A DNA stretch of 64,000 nt from GCA-002708315 sp963676635 (lineage in GTDB: Bacteria > Bacteroidota > Bacteroidia > Bacteroidales > F082): positions 2,914,001-2,978,000 of the forward strand of contig OY781105.1 of the NCBI GenBank assembly GCA_963676635.1, in the 5' to 3' direction. Positions 59,244 to 64,000 of the stretch are shown here, in pieces. Made by a program: the position numbers and the translations under genes. Positions within the stretch are counted from its first letter, which is position 1. The number at the start of each line of letters is the position of its first letter. The notes beneath the pieces were generated by a model. That model saw nothing but the letters and a program-made list of their open reading frames with translations. It was not told where the DNA came from and searched no databases.

Positions 59244-59250
59244 AACTTTG

Positions 59251-59322
59251 TAGCCCCAACAGGACTCGAACCTGTATCTAAAGTTTAGGAAACTTCTATT
59301 CTATCCCTTGAACTATGGGGCC
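59251..59322 (-). tRNA. tRNA-Arg (anticodon CCT)
   Basis: A 72-base cloverleaf read on the minus strand: acceptor stem GGCCCCA/TGGGGCT (one G-T pair), D stem GTTC/GAAT, anticodon stem GAAGT/ACTTT with loop TTCCTAA (anticodon CCT at positions 34-36, reading AGG codons), variable loop AGATA, T stem ACAGG/CCTGT with loop TTCGAGT, discriminator A. The 3' CCA is not encoded. Its own -7 element and terminator flank it. Confidence 0.93.
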
Positions 59323-59336
59323 TGAATTTTGAGGTG

Positions 59337-59344
59337 CAAAAATA
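59337..59344 (-). promoter_or_regulatory. Putative -7 element (TATTTTTG) for tRNA-Arg
   Basis: TAnnTTTG match on the minus strand, 14 bases before the first base of the tRNA. Confidence 0.45.
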
Positions 59345-59421
59345 ATACTTTAATTTTAATTGTGTTATAAATTATCTGTATTATTGGTTTTGTTTAAGGC
59401 TGTGCTGATTTTTAAATACTT

Positions 59422-60039
59422 TTACTTAATCAAACTTAGCCCCTCTTGTGCTGATTCATCATCAGGATTGTATAGTAAAGCTTTGTTAAATAACACTTTG
59501 GCTTTTCGCATCTCTCCCATCTTAAAATGTGTCCATGCTGCCATAATGATTGTATCATAGTCGAAAGGATAGCGGTTTAATACCTGATCGAAATAACCCA
59601 GAGCTTTTGTATAATCTTCTTTGCCATAGTAAATAACTCCCAGGCGGTAAAGGGCAATAGGGTTAAAATCATCAAACTCAAGTATTTCGTTGTATGTGTT
59701 TATTACTACTGTCCAATTTCCAAGGGCTGAGTTTGGCATTACAAGCCCCATCCTTGCTTCTATGGAAAGTGGCTTTAAAGTAATACACCTTTTATAATAT
59801 GGTATCGATTCTGAAAATGATCCTGACAAATATTTAAGATACCCAAGTCTTATGTTTATTTCGTAGGAATCCTCATCATAAACCTTTTTTAACTCTTTTA
59901 TAGCCTCTTCATATTTACCCTCTGCTTCCAGAGTATATGATTCCTTCATGGCATTGTAAACATCACTGTTAACCTGACCGCTTGTGCTAAGCGCGATAGT
60001 TATTAAAAATGCTATTAAAACACTCTTTAAAATGTCCAT
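59422..60039 (-). CDS. Exported TPR-repeat protein, last gene of the urea-transporter operon
   Basis: A 205-residue protein: signal peptide (about 1-22, ending STSGQ), then four to five TPR units (YTLEAEGKYEEAIKELKKV, RLGYLKYLSGSFSESIPYYK, YRLGVIYYGKEDYTKALGYF, WTHFKMGEMRKAKVLFNKAL). TPR proteins are scaffolds for protein complexes. It overlaps the barrel-protein gene by 13 bases and so is coupled to it. Probably periplasmic, perhaps helping the barrel and M23 partner assemble. No other domain is seen. Confidence 0.8.
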   Translation of the reverse strand: MDILKSVLIAFLITIALSTSGQVNSDVYNAMKESYTLEAEGKYEEAIKELKKVYDEDSYEINIRLGYLKYLSGSFSESIPYYKRCITLKPLSIEARMGLVMPNSALGNWTVVINTYNEILEFDDFNPIALYRLGVIYYGKEDYTKALGYFDQVLNRYPFDYDTIIMAAWTHFKMGEMRKAKVLFNKALLYNPDDESAQEGLSLIK

Positions 60040-61535
60040 ACTATTCCTCCAAAGATATTTTGTGACTGATAATTATAATACTCGATATTTTCATCATCTG
60101 ATGAATCAATAAACAATCCTTCGTATACTATATATTTATAAAATAAATTAACTGACAGGTTGTCAAACAGATAATAACTTAGAGTAATTCCAGCATTGGT
60201 TTGCGTGTTATCAACTTGATTGTAAATAATATAACCTTTCTCTGCTGACGAATTTCTTAAATTGCCAAATGTAATGTATCCTTCGCTCCAAAATCTGTTA
60301 AATATATTTCCTCCCAGTTTTTGTGTGAAGATAAATCTATTTTCTGTTCCGATATAATCATTCTTTTCATGGAAAAAATTGATCTCACTTCCTCCGTAAA
60401 AATTTCCTTTTCTGTTAATGTAGTACAAGGCACCAAGGTTTATGTTAAATTGTTTCCCAAGATTAAAATCCGACCAGTTAATAAAAGCATTAGTAACAAC
60501 TCTGCCAAAGTCTGCTTCAACATTAATTCCGGCAAGATAATTTACAAATGATGAATCTATTTTACCAAAACTTATATTGTCATATTCATAATCAACATAT
60601 ACCGGATTTTCTTCATATGCTTTGGATTCAATTAAATGCTGTGTAACTACAGTAGTGTCAGGTAATTGAAATCCTGTTGAAATAAATACAATGTTTGAGA
60701 TAATCGAAAACGACATTATTCTGTTGTACTGATATCTTAGGTCCAGGTAGAGTTCACTTTGATCAATTTCATCAGGAAATGAAACCCTGTAATTTTTTTC
60801 CTTTTCTGAGTAATAGTTTTGATACCCCCAGCTATAATTCACTATTGAATCAAGAGTTGCTGGTGATTCCTGGTATTGATAATCAACTCTTTTTTGCACT
60901 TTTAATTTGTTGAAGCCGGAAGTAAGGCTTAAATCGTGTGATAAATTTATCACTAATCCGGCATAAATATCTGTTTTGTTGCCTGTGAGCAGTGAAGATC
61001 CGGGCAATGTGTCACCATTATCAATAAACCATGTATCATTTTTACTAAAGTTGTTGGAGCTTACTACACCTCCTCCCGCAAAAATCTTGCTAATAATTTT
61101 GGGCTTATCATTTATTTTATTCCGTGTTTCAATACTTAATTCAGGCCATAACCAGTTTGCCTGATGTTGTTTGCCTGAGAATATATATGAATAATATAAA
61201 TACTCTTCTGCCAAATGGCTTTCTGGCTCAAACTTTAGTGCTGCTGTGAAGTTTTCTGATGCCATTAAATAATACTCAAGGTTGTAGGCAGCGATGCCTA
61301 TTCGCATCCTTAAATAATAGAAATCAATCCATAAGTTCAGTGCTTCTGTTCCTGTTTCGATAACTCCCTCCCAGTCTTGATTTATATATTGGGCATATGT
61401 TATTGAGTCGTAGTATTGCTTGTACGATTGGTTTGCATTTTTAGCCTCTAAAGTTGATGCTCCCAGTAATAAAAGTATTGTTACGGAGATCAATTTAATG
61501 AGTATTCCCTGTATCAGTACTTTCTTGCTGCGCAT
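60027..61535 (-). CDS. TPR/outer-membrane beta-barrel protein, middle gene of the urea-transporter operon
   Basis: A 502-residue exported protein. After a signal (about 1-31, ending LEAKN) there is a short helical TPR-like part (about 40-130: WEGVIETGTEALNLWIDFYY, AYNLEYYLMASENFTAALKF), then about 350 residues of alternating aromatic beta strands typical of an outer-membrane barrel (DIYAGLVINLSHDLSLTSGF, ELYLDLRYQYNRIMSFSII, TNAGITLSYYLFDNLSVNLF) ending in IFGGIVWTF, a C-terminal aromatic strand as needed for BAM insertion. I know no function. It overlaps the urea-transporter fusion gene by 22 bases and the next TPR gene by 13, so all three are co-expressed. Confidence 0.75.
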   Translation of the reverse strand: MRSKKVLIQGILIKLISVTILLLLGASTLEAKNANQSYKQYYDSITYAQYINQDWEGVIETGTEALNLWIDFYYLRMRIGIAAYNLEYYLMASENFTAALKFEPESHLAEEYLYYSYIFSGKQHQANWLWPELSIETRNKINDKPKIISKIFAGGGVVSSNNFSKNDTWFIDNGDTLPGSSLLTGNKTDIYAGLVINLSHDLSLTSGFNKLKVQKRVDYQYQESPATLDSIVNYSWGYQNYYSEKEKNYRVSFPDEIDQSELYLDLRYQYNRIMSFSIISNIVFISTGFQLPDTTVVTQHLIESKAYEENPVYVDYEYDNISFGKIDSSFVNYLAGINVEADFGRVVTNAFINWSDFNLGKQFNINLGALYYINRKGNFYGGSEINFFHEKNDYIGTENRFIFTQKLGGNIFNRFWSEGYITFGNLRNSSAEKGYIIYNQVDNTQTNAGITLSYYLFDNLSVNLFYKYIVYEGLFIDSSDDENIEYYNYQSQNIFGGIVWTF

Positions 61536-63715
61536 ATGGTATTATCATTTTTCTTTATTGTGATTTTGTCTATTCCCTTTTCGGAGATAGCAATATCTGA
61601 ACTTATAATATTTATACATTTATTACTAAAACCAAATCTTGCTTTTGATGACAAAGTAAAGTTCTTCCCGGATAACACATCACCGTCACTTTCATAATCA
61701 AGATTGTATTCTGCTTTTAATACTGTACCAAAAGGTACTAGCATATCCTGTATAAATAGCATAGTTTTATTTGGGAAAATATCCAATGGGTAATTATCTG
61801 ATATTTTTAGTCCCTGATAATAAGCAAGGACTACTTTGTATGCAGACAGAAAGAAATAATACAGCAATGATTTTTTGCTTCCGCGATAAGTAAGCGCACT
61901 AAAAATTTCACCATTGTTATTGTACCACATTTCATCTTTTGAATCAATATCTGCAATACTTGTGTTTTTATACATATCGGTTCTTATCTCCCATGTGTGA
62001 TTATGAGTAATGCCATTCTCCACAGTTTCAAAAACAAGCTTTGAACCGGGAATAAAATTAAAAGCATCTCTTAATTGCTTTTGTGAGACAATATTTTGTA
62101 CACATTCATCTTTTTCAGGAAGTGCTCCCATTAAAAGTTCTGGTCGTTCTTTTTTATTACCGATTATTGATGTAAACGGATATTCTTTTGTACAAGCTCC
62201 AATAATATTTGACGATTGAAACTGAAAATGCAGATGCGGGTAGGGTGATCTTCCTGAGTTTCCGCAATAGCCAATTATTTCACCTTGTTTTACTGTTTGC
62301 CCGGATTCAACAATAATACTGTCTTTTTTAAGATGGCTTAGCTGAGAGTAAAGCAATTCATTATGCTTTATTACCACAGAGTTCCCCCAGTTTTGTTCAA
62401 TATTAACTTGTCCGGCAATGTTATCTTCAATATCTGTAATTATATTGTCTATAACACCATCAGCAGGAGCTACAACAGGCTTGTTAAAGCAGAAATAGTC
62501 ACTTAATTCATCTCCTGAGTTTTTGTATGTACTCCCTGATAAATCTGTAATTTCAAAATCCCAGGCATGCCGCCAGTTGTCTTTATGAGTTATCTCTCCG
62601 TTATGTGATTGAGTTATTTTCCACTGTCCCCAGAAAGGCAGCTTCATAGAATGCAAAGGCAGATTGCCAAATCTGTCAAGATAACTGCTATAGCTATATG
62701 CATGCAGCTCAGGAGAGTTTTGTTGAATAGTAACAACAGCCAGCTTGCCGCTGAGGTGCTCTCTGAACTTCAGTACATAGAGAAATAATAATACAATTAT
62801 GTTGAAAGGAAGTGAATAAACAGATAGCCCGAATGATAGAAACAAGGCAGAAGTTGCTGAAAGTGTAATTGCGACCAAAGGAGTAAGTAATATAACCCAG
62901 AATAATGATCGTCGTGATGGCACTACAAATATTCCGCCTATTGCTATGGCAGTGAGGATATAGTTAAATCCAATATAGCTGTAGTTAAGCTCACTAATGT
63001 CGGCACCTATTATATTATAGAACAACCATGCGCTGAAAAAACCAACAAGAGACATAACAAACGACACTCTTGAGAAGTAAAGTAAGCCTGCGGCAATCAG
63101 GAATCCTGCAAAAAGATGATACTGAAATAGTATTGCGCTCAGCGATTTAAAATATACTCTGATGGCTTCAGGGATTCCCAGATCATTAAACCACTGATAA
63201 ACATTCACCATTTTCATGCCACCAACAGCATACATATCATTAAGGGCAAATATCCCGCGTTCACTTATCACTAAAGCCGAGTATCCTTTTGTGGCTATTA
63301 ATACAAACCAAATACCGAACAAAAAAGGAACACTAAGGTATGGTAATCCATATTTTCCTATTATTCCTTCCATGCTCAGTGTAATAAAAAAAGTGAGTAT
63401 GGAAATAAACAAGAGGATTAGATATAGCTCAAGTGTTGGCTGATAAAGTAGTCCCAGTCCTAATCCTACCATAAGATTATTAAAGCCATACATTCCTGAG
63501 GCTATTTTCTCCTTGTTTATGCCAAGAGTAAAAGCCGTAATCCCTGATATAAGTACTGACAATAATCCGGCCACACCGGCATAAACATCAAAAAAGGTAA
63601 CTACCATTAGCATAATGGCAAACACTTTGTTTTTTGAGAAGAATACCTGTGAATAGCTATAGATAACACTATTGCCCAGTAACCTGGCTATATTTCCCGC
63701 ATTATTTTCTTTCAT
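61514..63715 (-). CDS. Urea transporter fused to an M23 peptidase domain
   Basis: A 733-residue fusion. Residues about 10-315 are a urea-transporter (UT/SLC14-like) core of about ten helices, with NSVIYSYSQVFFSKNKVFAI, ASGMYGFNNLMVGLGLGLL and the internally repeated second half (YSYIGFNYILTAIAIGGIF). Residues about 355-525 are a periplasmic M23 (LytM-type) domain with H383-A-W-D386, H461 (SQLSHLKKDSI), GEIIGYCGNSGRS and H494-L-H496 (YPHLHFQFQ). The first motif is one residue shorter than the usual HxxxD, so activity should be checked. About 200 further residues of beta-type sequence are unassigned. Passive urea channels and peptidoglycan peptidases are not normally joined. It overlaps the barrel gene by 22 bases; a decarboxylase gene ends 66 bases upstream. 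Confidence 0.88.
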   Translation of the reverse strand: MKENNAGNIARLLGNSVIYSYSQVFFSKNKVFAIMLMVVTFFDVYAGVAGLLSVLISGITAFTLGINKEKIASGMYGFNNLMVGLGLGLLYQPTLELYLILLFISILTFFITLSMEGIIGKYGLPYLSVPFLFGIWFVLIATKGYSALVISERGIFALNDMYAVGGMKMVNVYQWFNDLGIPEAIRVYFKSLSAILFQYHLFAGFLIAAGLLYFSRVSFVMSLVGFFSAWLFYNIIGADISELNYSYIGFNYILTAIAIGGIFVVPSRRSLFWVILLTPLVAITLSATSALFLSFGLSVYSLPFNIIVLLFLYVLKFREHLSGKLAVVTIQQNSPELHAYSYSSYLDRFGNLPLHSMKLPFWGQWKITQSHNGEITHKDNWRHAWDFEITDLSGSTYKNSGDELSDYFCFNKPVVAPADGVIDNIITDIEDNIAGQVNIEQNWGNSVVIKHNELLYSQLSHLKKDSIIVESGQTVKQGEIIGYCGNSGRSPYPHLHFQFQSSNIIGACTKEYPFTSIIGNKKERPELLMGALPEKDECVQNIVSQKQLRDAFNFIPGSKLVFETVENGITHNHTWEIRTDMYKNTSIADIDSKDEMWYNNNGEIFSALTYRGSKKSLLYYFFLSAYKVVLAYYQGLKISDNYPLDIFPNKTMLFIQDMLVPFGTVLKAEYNLDYESDGDVLSGKNFTLSSKARFGFSNKCINIISSDIAISEKGIDKITIKKNDNTICAARKY

Positions 63716-63781
63716 TTAAGAATAATTGATAACTACCTTCTGAATGTCGAATATACAACAAATCAGAGGTCAAAGTAAAAA

Positions 63782-64000
63782 TCAGAGATCAAAATTTTCA
63801 AGATGTGAAGGTACATCTTCATTTTGAATTAGTGTTTCAAGTTTTTCGCTTTCGCGGATAATGTGAGTATTACCTTCCATGTCTATCAAAACAATCCTTG
63901 GGCGGAGTGTAATAAACTGCATCCATTGTGTCATATTGTAGGCTCCAACATTATGAACAACAATATGATCACCTTTGTTAAGTAATGGGAGAGCAATATG
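63782..64000 (-). CDS. PLP-dependent decarboxylase (Orn/Lys/Arg/DAP type 2), C-terminal part only
   Basis: Only the last 72 codons lie in the window; the gene continues beyond the right edge. The sequence KGDHIVVHNVGAYNMTQWMQ and RPRIVLIDMEGNTHIIRESE fits the C-terminal beta domain of fold-III PLP decarboxylases, where GAYN is near the active site. Substrate (ornithine, arginine, diaminopimelate or carboxynorspermidine) cannot be decided from this part. It ends in HLENFDL. It is 66 bases upstream of the urea transporter fusion on the same strand and may lead that operon. If it acts on arginine, the pathway could involve urea. Confidence 0.75.
   Translation of the reverse strand, partial: HIALPLLNKGDHIVVHNVGAYNMTQWMQFITLRPRIVLIDMEGNTHIIRESEKLETLIQNEDVPSHLENFDL

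Overview
The window reads as chromosome from an AT-rich member of the Bacteroidota, probably a Bacteroidales/Marinilabiliales-like lineage. Support comes from a type IX secretion (T9SS) C-terminal sorting domain, an LruC-domain lipoprotein, a HYC_CC_PP/TonB copper-type pair, an OstA-like protein, many lipoproteins, and repeated TAnnTTTG -7 promoter elements close to start codons. No species can be named from the sequence alone.

Layout. 1-3.7 kb: accessory island with the C-terminal tip of an RHS protein, a membrane protein and a YwqK/MORN lipoprotein that look like its immunity genes, two copies of a MITE-like repeat, and a decayed coding fragment. 3.7-5.0 kb: an M64 (IgA-type) peptidase. 5.1-10.9 kb: a tripartite RND efflux operon. 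11-16.8 kb: a GNAT-like protein, three-domain Pta, a DUF5684 membrane protein, an RsuA/RluB pseudouridine synthase and an LpxR-like lipid A deacylase. 17-22.8 kb: an outer-membrane barrel protein, then an ECF sigma/anti-sigma/periplasmic sensor set followed by HYC_CC_PP and a TonB receptor. 23-27.4 kb: alkaline phosphatase, threonine aldolase and an SLC12-like permease. 27.5-30.9 kb: GatD and GatE, the archaeal-type tRNA-dependent amidotransferase. 31-36.5 kb: LruC lipoprotein and an envelope group (OstA-like, MCE/MlaD, amidase). 36.5-37 kb: a repeat-rich spacer. 37-45 kb: pyrophosphatase, an SxtJ-DUF5989-carbamoyltransferase-SGNH group, PlsC, a GT4 glycosyltransferase and a TPR protein. 45.3-47.6 kb: an ECF sigma operon with a ferritin-like DUF2202 lipoprotein. 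48.9-55.5 kb: a stressosome operon (RsbR, RsbS, RsbT, RsbX-like phosphatase, hybrid histidine kinase) facing a REC-kinase gene. 56-58.7 kb: a lipoprotein and a T9SS cargo protein. 59.25 kb: tRNA-Arg(CCT). 59.4-64 kb: a decarboxylase tail, a urea transporter fused to an M23 peptidase, a TPR/outer-membrane barrel protein and a TPR protein.

The items most worth following up are: (i) the urea-transporter/M23 fusion in an overlapping operon with an outer-membrane barrel; (ii) GatDE in a bacterial chromosome; (iii) the stressosome whose kinase seems to carry a degenerate RsbT-like N-terminus and whose RsbR has a Cys/His-rich PAS; (iv) the CnrYXH-like set beside copper-type uptake genes; (v) two different 22-bp minisatellites flanking an 18-bp perfect palindrome. 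All family assignments were made by eye without database searches.
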